From the NCBI RefSeq assembly GCF_050908235.1, contig NZ_CP194340.1: 64,000 nt of DNA; one strand, 5' to 3'. Source of the stretch: Pseudoramibacter alactolyticus. GTDB lineage: Bacteria > Bacillota > Clostridia > Eubacteriales > Eubacteriaceae. Made by a program: the position numbers and the translations under genes. The notes below the pieces were generated by a model. It worked only from the letters and a program-made list of their open reading frames with translations, had not been told where the DNA came from and made no database searches. Shown piece after piece: positions 9,048-16,965 of this stretch (position 1 is its first letter; the number at the start of each line of letters is the position of its first letter).

Positions 9048-10442
9048 ATGATCCATAAATTTTATCTCAACGGTTATTATATCGTGCTCGACGTGGCCAG
9101 CGGCACCCTGCTCTCCGTCGACCGGATGACCTACGACATTCTGGACGATTACAAGCTCGCCGACAAAGCGGCGATTGTCGCCAAATGGCAAAACCGTTAC
9201 GATCTGAATGAACTGGCAGAGGCCGTGGACGAGATCGCCGAACTTGAAGCAGGTGGCATGCTTTATGCGAAAGATGATTACGATCCGATGGTCTATCAGA
9301 ACTACAATCTGATTAAATCCATGTGTCTGAATGTGGCCCACGACTGCAATCTGCGCTGTGCCTATTGCTTTGCCTCCCAGGGGGATTTTAACGGCGACCG
9401 GGATCTGATGCCCCTGGAAGTCGGCAAGAAGGCTTTCGATTTTCTGGTGGCCCAGTCCAAAAACCGGCACAACCTCGAGGTGGACTTTTTCGGCGGGGAG
9501 CCGCTGATGAATTTTAGGGTCGTCAAAGATTTGGTGGCCTATGGGCGCAGCCTTGAAAAGGAATATAACAAGCGCTTTAACTTTACGATGACCACCAATG
9601 CCGTGCTGCTGAATGATGAGAACATGCGCTGGATCGACGACAATATGAACAATGTGGTGCTCAGTCTCGACGGGCGCAAGGCCGTGAACGATCATATGCG
9701 CAAAACGGTGAGCGGCGGCGGTTCCTTTGATGTCATTATTGAGAATATCAAAAAAATGGCTGCCCTGCGCGAGGCCAGCGGCAAGGAATATTATGTCCGC
9801 GGGACCTACACCAAAAACAATCTCGATTTCGGAAAGGATGTGGAATTCTTGGCGAAGCAGGGGTTTCGCTCGGTCTCCGTGGAGCCGGTGGTCACCGATG
9901 AAACCAAAAACTACGCGATCCTCGAGGGAGATGTCGATAGGATCAAGGCGGAATACGATCGCCTGGCGCTGGCCTATCTCGACAAAGAAGCCAAGGGCCT
10001 CGACTATCTTTTTTATCATTTCATGGTGAATCTGGACGCCGGCCCCTGCGTGTATAAGCGCATTTCGGGCTGCGGCGCCGGCCGGGACTATGTGGCCGTA
10101 ACGCCCCAGGGCACGATTTATCCCTGCCATCAATTTGTGGGCAACGACGATTTTATCATGGGGAACGTGGACGAGGGGATTACCAACCCGCAGATCAAGG
10201 AGACCTTTATGGGCGCCAATCTCTTGAAGAAGGAGGCCTGCAGGGAGTGCTGGTGCCGTTATTTCTGCGGCGGGGGCTGTCATGCCAATGCCTGGAATTT
10301 TAATCACACGGTGATGGAACCTTATGACGTTTCTTGTGAGATTGAAAAACGCCGGGTGGAAAACGCCCTGATGATCAAAATTGTTCAGGATGAACGTGCC
10401 ACTGCCGAATCCGAAATGATTGCAGGTGTTAAAGAAGCATAA
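9048..10442 (+). CDS. scfB: Thioether cross-link-forming SCIFF peptide maturase (radical SAM/SPASM)
   Basis: This 464-residue radical-SAM enzyme installs thioether bonds in the SCIFF peptide encoded just upstream. An N-terminal RiPP-recognition-like region (about residues 1-80) precedes the radical-SAM core with C100, C104 and C107 in CNLRCAYC, binding the SAM-cleaving 4Fe-4S cluster. The Gly-rich FFGGEPLMNF segment follows. The SPASM domain (about residues 330-440) has many Cys, including CRECWCRYFCGGGCHANAW, for two auxiliary clusters. Length and layout match the family. It starts with ATG after a weak AGAGGAAC site and ends in a long hairpin. Confidence 0.93.
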   Translation: MIHKFYLNGYYIVLDVASGTLLSVDRMTYDILDDYKLADKAAIVAKWQNRYDLNELAEAVDEIAELEAGGMLYAKDDYDPMVYQNYNLIKSMCLNVAHDCNLRCAYCFASQGDFNGDRDLMPLEVGKKAFDFLVAQSKNRHNLEVDFFGGEPLMNFRVVKDLVAYGRSLEKEYNKRFNFTMTTNAVLLNDENMRWIDDNMNNVVLSLDGRKAVNDHMRKTVSGGGSFDVIIENIKKMAALREASGKEYYVRGTYTKNNLDFGKDVEFLAKQGFRSVSVEPVVTDETKNYAILEGDVDRIKAEYDRLALAYLDKEAKGLDYLFYHFMVNLDAGPCVYKRISGCGAGRDYVAVTPQGTIYPCHQFVGNDDFIMGNVDEGITNPQIKETFMGANLLKKEACRECWCRYFCGGGCHANAWNFNHTVMEPYDVSCEIEKRRVENALMIKIVQDERATAESEMIAGVKEA

Positions 10443-10484
10443 AACGCAAGGGCAAACATTTTCAAAATGTTTGCCTTTGCGTTT
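10442..10484 (+). terminator. Long perfect hairpin after the maturase gene
   Basis: AAACGCAA-GGGCAAACATTTT pairs with AAATGTTTGCC-TTTGCGTTT around a tiny loop, a stem of about 20 bp. There is no clear T-run after it, and its right arm touches the -35 box of the next promoter, so it may block read-through into the ncRNA as much as terminate. Confidence 0.65.
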
Positions 10485-10511
10485 GACAGAAATCATTTGG
10501 TTTTCTATAAT
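10483..10511 (+). promoter_or_regulatory. Consensus sigma-A promoter of the ncRNA
   Basis: TTGACA at 10483-10488 and TATAAT at 10506-10511 with an ideal 17-base spacer. Transcription should start near 10518. Confidence 0.9.
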
Positions 10512-10517
10512 AAAGCT

Positions 10518-10770
10518 ATCCCGAGCTGTGGTTGTAAGTCGAAGCCAGTCGCAGGCAAAACGATCCACGTAAGTTTAACCAAAAAAGCAAATAAAACGAT
10601 CATGGTGCGGCCTAGATGTAAGTCCAGCCGCGCGGCTTTGCATTCTGCGAGGCTGCGGCGAGAGAAGGGGCGTAAGATAATATCAAGCTAAGCTTCCAGC
10701 TGGCGGGTGTGGGGGCAAAGACCAGGTCAGTCGGGGTGCTGGGGATTCATTTTCAATGGATCCTTTTTTT
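10518..10770 (+). ncRNA. Structured non-coding RNA, possibly a raiA-motif RNA
   Basis: A 230-250 base transcript bounded by a perfect promoter and an intrinsic terminator (GGATTCATT/AATGGATCC stem then seven T). No credible ORF or ribosome-binding site is seen. The ends pair (ATCCC...AGC at 10518-10526 with GCT...GGGAT at 10737-10746), closing a multibranched fold. Three GTAAGT blocks at 10534, 10569 and 10618 sit beside GC-rich hairpins such as CCGCGCGG. It lacks the sequence signatures I know for RNase P, SRP RNA and tmRNA. Length, clostridial host and complexity fit the raiA-motif class, but I rely on memory for this; 6S RNA is the main alternative. Confidence 0.6.
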
Positions 10771-10925
10771 ATTGGCGTAAAATGCCGGCGAGTGTTTATC
10801 GACGGTATGAAAAAGAAAAAGCTTTTTGCGGACAAAAAATAGCGAAAACGCTTGCGGGGGGGTAGTTAAGCTATAATAAATAAAGACGATCCATGAATCT
10901 TGTAAAAATTAAAGGAGTGCAAGCG

Positions 10926-11087
10926 ATGAAAAAAACCAGAAAAACACGGGGCGACTGCACGGTCGGCAGCTTTGAGAAAAAGCACGGCCTATCTGCCGGT
11001 ACAATTCGGAATAAAGACGGCCGGGATACCCGAAGCGATAAGAAAATTGAAACCATTCGAAAAGAGCTGGAGAGGGGAAAGTACTGA
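10926..11087 (+). CDS. Small basic hypothetical protein (53 aa)
   Basis: A short, highly charged protein starting MKKTRKTRGDCTVGSFEKKH and ending RKELERGKY. AAAGGAG precedes the ATG by nine bases, which supports translation. No membrane segment or known motif is seen; the GLSAGTIRNKDGRDTRSDKK segment resembles the start of a helix-turn-helix or DNA-contact region but is too short to call. The next gene begins one base after the stop, so the two are probably coupled. Base composition is lower in GC than the flanking housekeeping genes. Function not recognised. Confidence 0.55.
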   Translation: MKKTRKTRGDCTVGSFEKKHGLSAGTIRNKDGRDTRSDKKIETIRKELERGKY

Positions 11088-11088
11088 G

Positions 11089-11235
11089 ATGGACAATAAG
11101 TGGAAGATTATTTTGCTGGTGGCATTAGTGATTTACATCGCGTCGCCGATTGATCTGGCTCCCGGCCCGATTGATGACGCGATTCTCGGTTTGATCGGGA
11201 TGATTGCCGGAAGAAATAGTCTTAAAAAATCATGA
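11089..11235 (+). CDS. Mini DUF1232-like membrane protein (48 aa)
   Basis: A 48-residue protein with a hydrophobic segment at about residues 6-20 (IILLVALVIYIASPIDL) followed by APGPIDDAILGLIGMIAG. The SPIDL-x-P-x5-DDA pattern is the core of the DUF1232/YkvA-type family, which usually has around 100 residues or more, so this is a minimal or cut-down version. The preceding gene carries GAGAGGGGA near its 3' end, in place to act as its ribosome-binding site. Function unknown. Confidence 0.6.
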   Translation: MDNKWKIILLVALVIYIASPIDLAPGPIDDAILGLIGMIAGRNSLKKS

Positions 11236-11354
11236 AGGCGTCGATAGGTACCAGAAAAAAATTCATTTAAGAAGCTGTAATGAAAGTGTTAAATATAATC
11301 TTTGCTATTATTTAATACAGTTGTAATAATAACGATTGAAAGGAGCAAGAGAAA

Positions 11355-12062
11355 ATGAGTTCGGCAAGAAAACAGTTCGCTGTCATTGTATGTTTAATGT
11401 TAGCAATATCAATGCTGACCGGGTGTGGATCTGAAGCAAAGAAGGAAATGCAGACAGCGGTTTCTTCTGCGAATGAATTGATTGAAAAAACGGGAAAGCC
11501 CTATGATGCCGCAACCAAAAAGAACCTTGAGAAAGCCATTGCAAGTGCGGACGGAGCTAAAGACGATGATGCCTATGTAAAGGTTACGAAAAAAGTAAAA
11601 ACGACAGCAAGGGCGTATCAGAACAGTGTAAAACAACTGAAGCAGGTAACCAATCCGAAAGAAGCATTCTTAATCGAACGTGCTAAAACGGTAGGTACGA
11701 TCACAAACGTTGAAACGGCTACAGAAGAAAATGATCCCAATAAGCTATTGGGTAAGTCTGATGGATACACTTCCTATATTGCGATGAAATCATCTTTAGT
11801 TACAGATGATTACTATAAAGATATGTCGCCTGTTGAAGCGGGAGTTAATGGTGGCGCGGTAATTGAGGCCTATAAAACGAAAAAAGACGCCAAAGCGAGA
11901 GAGAAATATCTCGCATCATTTGATGGAAGTGGCGCACTTTCATCCGGCTCTCACATGGTTATTGGTACCTTGGTTGTGAGAACTTCCAATGAGCTCACCG
12001 CAACACAGCAAAAGGAACTGGAGAAAAATATCATTGATGCGTTAATTCGACTTGAGGACTAA
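11355..12062 (+). CDS. Putative lipoprotein of unknown function
   Basis: A 235-residue exported protein. The N-terminus has a positively charged start, a hydrophobic stretch (FAVIVCLMLAISM) and the lipobox LTGC with Cys at residue 24, so it should be lipidated and anchored outside the membrane. The mature part begins with a Lys/Glu/Ala-rich helical region (about 30-110) and is followed by a mixed region with no motif I recognise. GAAAGGAGCAAGAG lies before the ATG. It is followed by a strong terminator and its codon use is more AT-rich than the neighbours, which suggests an accessory gene. Confidence 0.75.
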   Translation: MSSARKQFAVIVCLMLAISMLTGCGSEAKKEMQTAVSSANELIEKTGKPYDAATKKNLEKAIASADGAKDDDAYVKVTKKVKTTARAYQNSVKQLKQVTNPKEAFLIERAKTVGTITNVETATEENDPNKLLGKSDGYTSYIAMKSSLVTDDYYKDMSPVEAGVNGGAVIEAYKTKKDAKAREKYLASFDGSGALSSGSHMVIGTLVVRTSNELTATQQKELEKNIIDALIRLED

Positions 12063-12088
12063 CGCAATCTAATATTTGTCAAATTTTG

Positions 12089-12117
12089 GTCTGCAGGGGA
12101 TCCTGCAGGCTTTTTTA
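12089..12117 (+). terminator. Terminator after the lipoprotein gene
   Basis: GTCTGCAGG/CCTGCAGGC stem with a four-base loop (GGAT) and a following T-run. Confidence 0.85.
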
Positions 12118-12156
12118 TTTTGAAGAAATCACGTAGAAGGTATGGTTTTCCACATA

Positions 12157-12192
12157 CAAAAACGGCCTGATCATAGAGGGATCAGGTCGTTG
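12157..12192 (-). terminator. Terminator of guaB
   Basis: On the reverse strand AACGACCTGATC pairs with GATCAGGCCGTT and runs into five T residues, eight bases after the guaB stop. Confidence 0.87.
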
Positions 12193-12200
12193 CAAAAAGT

Positions 12201-13709
12201 TTAGCGGATGGGCTGAACATTGGTGTCCTTGAGGATAACATCGTGGGCGCCGCCCTCGGTGATGCTGGTGGCGGAGACCAGGGTGAGCTTGGCGTTTTGC
12301 TGGAAGTCGGAAATGCTGAGGGCGCCGCAGTTGCACATGGTGGAGCGGATTTTGGAGAGCGTCCCGGTCACGTTGTCGTGCAGGCTGCCGGCATAGGGCA
12401 CGTAGGAATCGACTCCCTCTTCAAAAGAGAGCTCCTTCTTGCCGCCCATGTCGTAGCGCTGCCAGTTGCGGGCGCGGCTGCTGCCCTCGCCCCAGTACTC
12501 CTTCATATAGTTGCCGTTGATGGTGACGGTTCGAGTCGGGCTTTCGTCAAAGCGGGAGAAGTAGCGGCCGAGCATCACGAAGTCGGCGCCCATGGCCAGG
12601 GCCAGGGTGATATGATGGTCGTACACGATGCCGCCGTCGGAGCAGATGGGGATGTAGACCCCGGTTTCTTTGTAGTATTCATCCCGGGCGCGGGCCACTT
12701 CGATCACTGCGGTGGCCTGGCCGCGGCCAATGCCTTTTTGTTCGCGGGTGATGCAGATGGAGCCGCCGCCGATCCCGACTTTGACGAAGTCCGCTCCGGC
12801 TTCGGCCAGGAAGCGAAAGCCTTCGGCATCGACCACGTTGCCGGCCCCAACCTTGACGCGGTCCCCGTAGTGCTCGCGGATCCAGCCGAGGGTCAGGCGC
12901 TGCCATTCGGTAAAGCCTTCAGAGGAGTCGATGCAGAGTACATCGGTCCCGGCGTCGATGAGGGCCGGCACCCGTTCGGCATAATCCCGGGTGTTGATGC
13001 CGGCGCCGACAAGATAGCGCTTTTTGGAATCGAGCAGCTCCAGCGGGTTGGATTTATGCACAGAATAATCTTTGCGGAAAACGAAATAAGCAAGGGTGCC
13101 GTCCTTGTTGATGATCGGCAGGGTGTTGAGCTTGTTGTCCCAGATGATGTTGTTGGCTTCTTTGAGGGTGGTGCCCTCCGGTGCGGAGACGACCTTGTCC
13201 TTGGGGGTCATGAAGGCTTTGACTTTGGTGGCCGGATCCATGCGGCTGACGCGGTAGTCCCGGCTGGTGACAATGCCGAGGAACTGGCCGTTGGCGGTGC
13301 CGTCGCTGGTGATGGCGACGGTGGAGTGGCCGGTGCGCTGCTTGATATCCAGGCAGTCCTGCATGGTGTCTTCCGGAGAGAGGTTGGTGTCAGAGGGCAC
13401 AAAGCCGGCTTTATAGGCCTTGACCCGGGCGACCATTTCCGCTTCGTCCTCGACGGACTGGGAGCCGTAGATAAAAGAGATGCCGCCTTCCTGGGCGAGG
13501 GCAATGGCCATCTTTTCGCCGGAGACCGACTGCATGATGGCGGAAACCATGGGGATATTGATGAACAGCGCCGGAGCTTCGCCTTTTTTGAACTTGACCA
13601 GCGGAGTCTTGAGGTCGACATTGTCGGGGATGCATTCGGCGGAGGAATAGCCGGGAACAAGCAGATATTCGTTAAAAGTGCGGGACGGTTCGTCAAAAAA
13701 TTGTGCCAT
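12201..13709 (-). CDS. guaB: IMP dehydrogenase
   Basis: GuaB oxidises IMP to XMP with NAD+, the committed step to GMP. The 502-residue protein has the TIM barrel split by two CBS domains (about residues 100-220, with TSDGTANGQFLGIVTSRDYR). The catalytic-loop region GGGSICITREQKGIGRGQATA contains the nucleophilic Cys; the usual family loop reads GSICTTR, so the T-to-I change beside Cys is a small oddity. The flap region RARNWQRYDMGG is present. AAGGAGA precedes the ATG at 13709; upstream in-frame codons are ignored. It has its own promoter and a structured 5' leader and stands opposite to all neighbours. Confidence 0.95.
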   Translation of the reverse strand: MAQFFDEPSRTFNEYLLVPGYSSAECIPDNVDLKTPLVKFKKGEAPALFINIPMVSAIMQSVSGEKMAIALAQEGGISFIYGSQSVEDEAEMVARVKAYKAGFVPSDTNLSPEDTMQDCLDIKQRTGHSTVAITSDGTANGQFLGIVTSRDYRVSRMDPATKVKAFMTPKDKVVSAPEGTTLKEANNIIWDNKLNTLPIINKDGTLAYFVFRKDYSVHKSNPLELLDSKKRYLVGAGINTRDYAERVPALIDAGTDVLCIDSSEGFTEWQRLTLGWIREHYGDRVKVGAGNVVDAEGFRFLAEAGADFVKVGIGGGSICITREQKGIGRGQATAVIEVARARDEYYKETGVYIPICSDGGIVYDHHITLALAMGADFVMLGRYFSRFDESPTRTVTINGNYMKEYWGEGSSRARNWQRYDMGGKKELSFEEGVDSYVPYAGSLHDNVTGTLSKIRSTMCNCGALSISDFQQNAKLTLVSATSITEGGAHDVILKDTNVQPIR

Positions 13710-13766
13710 ATTTTCTCCTTGCTTAAATGGGTTGGGAATGTACGGAAAAACGATACGGAAACGATT

Positions 13767-13825
13767 GAATCCACCGGATACAGAGAGAGCAATAACCTCA
13801 CGATTATTGCTCTTGCGTTGGATTC
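13767..13825 (-). promoter_or_regulatory. Nested hairpin in the guaB 5' leader
   Basis: In the reverse-strand transcript, GAATCCA (13819-13825) pairs with TGGATTC (13767-13773). Inside it AGAGCAATAA (13804-13813) pairs perfectly with TTATTGCTCT (13786-13795). The element lies between promoter and start codon, with no T-run to make it a terminator. A regulatory leader or protein-binding site is likely; I see no known purine-riboswitch core. Confidence 0.6.
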
Positions 13826-13840
13826 CGAATATTTTTAAAC

Positions 13841-13869
13841 AGTATATAAGTTTTGGCATCGGGTGTCAA
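13841..13869 (-). promoter_or_regulatory. guaB promoter
   Basis: Reverse-strand TTGACA (13864-13869), 17-base spacer, TATACT (13841-13846). It predicts a leader of about 125 bases. Confidence 0.85.
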
Positions 13870-13921
13870 GCGATGAAATGCTTCCCAAAAGGAAATAATC
13901 ACAGCGAAGGGCGGCCGGCGA

Positions 13922-13950
13922 TTTACACGCCGGGTGACTTTGGGTATAAT
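13922..13950 (+). promoter_or_regulatory. recD2 promoter
   Basis: TTTACA at 13922, 17-base spacer, TATAAT at 13945, 25 bases before the recD2 start. Confidence 0.8.
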
Positions 13951-13974
13951 AAAATCACAGAAACGGAGGTCGGC

Positions 13975-16194
13975 ATGGACAGGCTCAAAGGTTCCCTGGA
14001 ACATATTGTATTTCATAACGAGAAGAACGGCTACACCGTGGCGGATTTCGACGTGGACGGCGAAATGGTCACGGTGGTCGGCACCATGGAATCGCCGCAG
14101 ATGGGCATTTTTCTCGCGATGGAGGGCATCTGGCGGGAGCACCCGACCTACGGCCATCAGTTCCAGATGGAAAATTACCGCATCGACCTGCCGACCTCCG
14201 AAGAAGGATTGGTGCGCTATTTATCCAGCGGGCTGCTTCCAGGTATCGGGGAAAAAATTGCTCTCGAAATCGTTCAGACCTTCGGTGATAAAACCATGGA
14301 TGTGCTCGACCATCACCCAAAGGCACTCTTGTCGGTGCATGGCATCGGAAAGAAAACCCTGGCCCGGATGATGGCAGCCTATGAAGAGCAGCGGGAAGTG
14401 CGTAATGTTTTGATGGAGCTCCAGGAATACGGCATCTCCTCGCGGACGGCGCTTAAGCTTTACGCGGTCTATCATGAGGCGACGGTCGGCGTTTTGCTGG
14501 AGGATCCCTATCGCATTGTGAAGGATGTGCGGGGGATCGGCTTTAAAGTGGCGGATCAGCTGGCGGCGCGGCTGGGCTTCGAGACGACCAGTGAAAAGCG
14601 GGTGCGCGCCGGTGTGGTGCAAAGCCTGCGGGAGTGCTATGCCCGGGGCAATACCTATATGACGGAAGAAGAGTTATTTGAGAGCAGCGAGCGGTTTTTG
14701 GGGGTTCCCCGGGAGGCCATCGAGATGGCCATGGCCGATTTGGTGCTCTCCGGCGGGATGCACGCCGACGAGATCGACGGGCAGACCGTGTATTATCCCA
14801 TGGGGCTTTATGAGGCGGAAGATCACACGGCGCTGGTGATCACTCAGCTGGTGGCTGGTTCTGGAGAGGCGCCTCAAAAAAGCGGTGTCGATCTCGATCG
14901 GGCCGTCAGCGATTACGAGCAGGCGATGCAGATCAAGCTCGACGCGGTGCAGGCCGATGCGGTGCGCACGGCCATTGCCCAGGGGGTGGCGATCATCACC
15001 GGAGGGCCGGGCACTGGCAAGACCACCATCATTAACGGAATTTTAACCATTTTAAAGGGTATGCAGCAATCGGTGCTGCTGGCAGCGCCGACGGGCCGGG
15101 CCGCCAAGCGCATGACGGAGACCACCGGCGAGGCGGCCAAGACCATCCACCGTCTGTTGGAATATACCTATTCCGACGATGAAACCTTCTCCAGTTTTGA
15201 ACGCAATGAAGACAACCCCCTTGAAGCCGACGCGCTGATTGTCGACGAAGCCTCGATGATCGATATCACACTGATGGACAGTCTGCTGTCGGCGATTAAA
15301 ATCGGGACACGGCTGATTCTCGTGGGAGATGCGGATCAGTTGCCTTCGGTGGGGCCGGGCAACGTGCTTTCGGATTTGATCGAAAGCGGCGCGGTGCCGG
15401 TGGTACGGCTTGAACATATTTATCGCCAAAGCGAAAAGAGCATGATCTCGGTGAATGCGCGGGCGATTAACGACGGCATCGTGCCGGAGATCGATAATCA
15501 TTCGGACTTCGTGTTCATGCGCAAAAGCTCTCAGGAGGATATCGCTCAAACCATTTTGGATTTGATGCAGTGGCGGCTGCGGGACAATCTCGGCATTGAA
15601 AGCGATCGGGATGTCCAGGTGATTTCGCCCATAAAAAAGGGCATCATCGGCGTGGCGCATCTCAATCAGCAGCTGCAGGCAGTGCTCAATCCGCCGGGGC
15701 CGGATAAGAACGAGCGCACCCTGGGGCCGATCGTTTTTCGCGAGGGCGACAAGGTGATGCAGGTGCGCAATAATTATCAGCTGCGATGGGAAGACCGGGA
15801 GGCCGTCGACGAAGGGGAAGGCATTTATAACGGGGACATCGGCCAGATCATGCATATCAGCACCCAGGCCAAGGTGGTGACGGTGCGCTTTAGTGACGGC
15901 AAATGGGTGCACTACGATTTTGAACAGCTGGACGAGCTGACCCACGCCTTCGCCATGACGGTGCACAAAAGCCAGGGCAGCGAATTCCCGGTGGTGATCA
16001 TGCCGATGGTGGGCGGCTCGCCGATGTTTCTCAACCGCAAGCTGCTTTACACCGGTGTGACCCGGGCCAAACGCATGATCATTCTCGTGGGGAATTTCGA
16101 TCATTTTGTGCGGATGATTCGAGCAGGATCCAGCCGGGAACGGCGCACCGGGCTTAAGGCGCGAATCGCCTGCTACGAGGCGATAAAGCTATGA
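13975..16194 (+). CDS. recD2: ATP-dependent RecD2-like DNA helicase
   Basis: A 739-residue SF1B 5'-3' DNA helicase involved in DNA repair without RecBC. The N-terminal part carries helix-hairpin-helix elements (GIGEKIALEIVQTFGDK near residue 90 and VHGIGKKTLARM near 122). The motor has Walker A GGPGTGKTT at residues 343-351, Walker B IVDEASMID, the VGDADQLPSVGPG motif and the C-terminal MTVHKSQGSEFPVVIMP motif VI region. I start at the ATG at 13975, which has GGAGG nine bases upstream and follows a good promoter; the longer open frame crosses the guaB promoter. It overlaps comFC by four bases. Confidence 0.93.
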   Translation: MDRLKGSLEHIVFHNEKNGYTVADFDVDGEMVTVVGTMESPQMGIFLAMEGIWREHPTYGHQFQMENYRIDLPTSEEGLVRYLSSGLLPGIGEKIALEIVQTFGDKTMDVLDHHPKALLSVHGIGKKTLARMMAAYEEQREVRNVLMELQEYGISSRTALKLYAVYHEATVGVLLEDPYRIVKDVRGIGFKVADQLAARLGFETTSEKRVRAGVVQSLRECYARGNTYMTEEELFESSERFLGVPREAIEMAMADLVLSGGMHADEIDGQTVYYPMGLYEAEDHTALVITQLVAGSGEAPQKSGVDLDRAVSDYEQAMQIKLDAVQADAVRTAIAQGVAIITGGPGTGKTTIINGILTILKGMQQSVLLAAPTGRAAKRMTETTGEAAKTIHRLLEYTYSDDETFSSFERNEDNPLEADALIVDEASMIDITLMDSLLSAIKIGTRLILVGDADQLPSVGPGNVLSDLIESGAVPVVRLEHIYRQSEKSMISVNARAINDGIVPEIDNHSDFVFMRKSSQEDIAQTILDLMQWRLRDNLGIESDRDVQVISPIKKGIIGVAHLNQQLQAVLNPPGPDKNERTLGPIVFREGDKVMQVRNNYQLRWEDREAVDEGEGIYNGDIGQIMHISTQAKVVTVRFSDGKWVHYDFEQLDELTHAFAMTVHKSQGSEFPVVIMPMVGGSPMFLNRKLLYTGVTRAKRMIILVGNFDHFVRMIRAGSSRERRTGLKARIACYEAIKL

Positions 16195-16937
16195 AAACGG
16201 TAAAGGCAATGGCGCGCTGGCTGAGCCGGCTGGTTTTTTCGGACAACGACAGCTGCCCGATTTGCGGAAGAGTGCTCTTTGATGAGCGACGTTTTCTTTG
16301 CAGCCGCTGTGAGGAAGATTTACACCGGGCGACGGGACGTGTGTGCAAAGGCTGCGGCCGGGTGCTGGTGGACGATGTGGCGGTGCTTTGCCCGGAATGC
16401 CGCCGGGAGATGTCCCCGGTTTTTGACGGCGGCTTCACCTGGCTGGTTTACGGCCAAAGCGCCAGCCGTCTGATGTATAGCTTTAAGTTTGACGGGCGGC
16501 GGCAGCTGGCCCTTTGGGCCGGACGTGAAATGGGAAAAGCGGCCGCAGCCTGTGAATGGCTGCGCGCGGTCGATGCTTTGGTGCCGGTGCCTTTGCATGC
16601 CAACCGACTGGCCAGCCGGGGTTATAACCAAAGCGCTTTGCTGGCCGAAGGCGTGGCGGCCTCGCTGGGGGAGGCAGGCATTTTTCTGCCCGTGTGGAAG
16701 CATGGTTTGCAGCGCTCGGTAGACACGCCCCATCAGCTGGGTACGGAGCGGGCCTTTCGTCTGCAAAACGTGGCCGGGGCCTTTCGGGTGAATCCGGATC
16801 AAAGGATAGCCGGCAAACGGCTGGTGCTCGTCGATGATGTGATGACCACCGGCGCGACGCTGCGGGCCTGCGCTTCGGCACTCAAGGCAAGCGGTGCGGC
16901 AGCGGTTTATGTGCTGACCTGCGCGGCAACGACCTGA
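16191..16937 (+). CDS. comFC: ComF family phosphoribosyltransferase-like protein
   Basis: A 248-residue ComFC homologue, a cytoplasmic protein needed for DNA uptake or its processing in transformable bacteria and tied to recombination. Two zinc-binding Cys pairs are visible at the N-terminus (CPICGRVLF...CSRC and CKGCGRVLV...CPEC). The phosphoribosyltransferase domain contains the basic segment RLASRGYNQSALLAEG and the PRPP-binding motif VLVDDVMTTGATL near residues 211-223. The ATGA overlap with recD2 points to coupled translation and a shared repair or competence role. comFA is absent here. Confidence 0.88.
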   Translation: MKTVKAMARWLSRLVFSDNDSCPICGRVLFDERRFLCSRCEEDLHRATGRVCKGCGRVLVDDVAVLCPECRREMSPVFDGGFTWLVYGQSASRLMYSFKFDGRRQLALWAGREMGKAAAACEWLRAVDALVPVPLHANRLASRGYNQSALLAEGVAASLGEAGIFLPVWKHGLQRSVDTPHQLGTERAFRLQNVAGAFRVNPDQRIAGKRLVLVDDVMTTGATLRACASALKASGAAAVYVLTCAATT

Positions 16938-16965
16938 CGGCAATCAAATTCAAAGAGGTGAGACG

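Noticed and set aside
8871..10568. 565-codon reverse frame opposite the SCIFF maturase
   Set aside because: Shadow of scfB; it also runs across the hairpin and ncRNA promoter.
10467..10691. 74-codon frame in the ncRNA region
   Set aside because: It starts before the promoter's transcription start and has no ribosome-binding site; the structured RNA explains the region better.
12243..13838. 531-codon forward frame opposite guaB
   Set aside because: Shadow of guaB; Gly/Asp/Val-rich composition and no ribosome-binding site.
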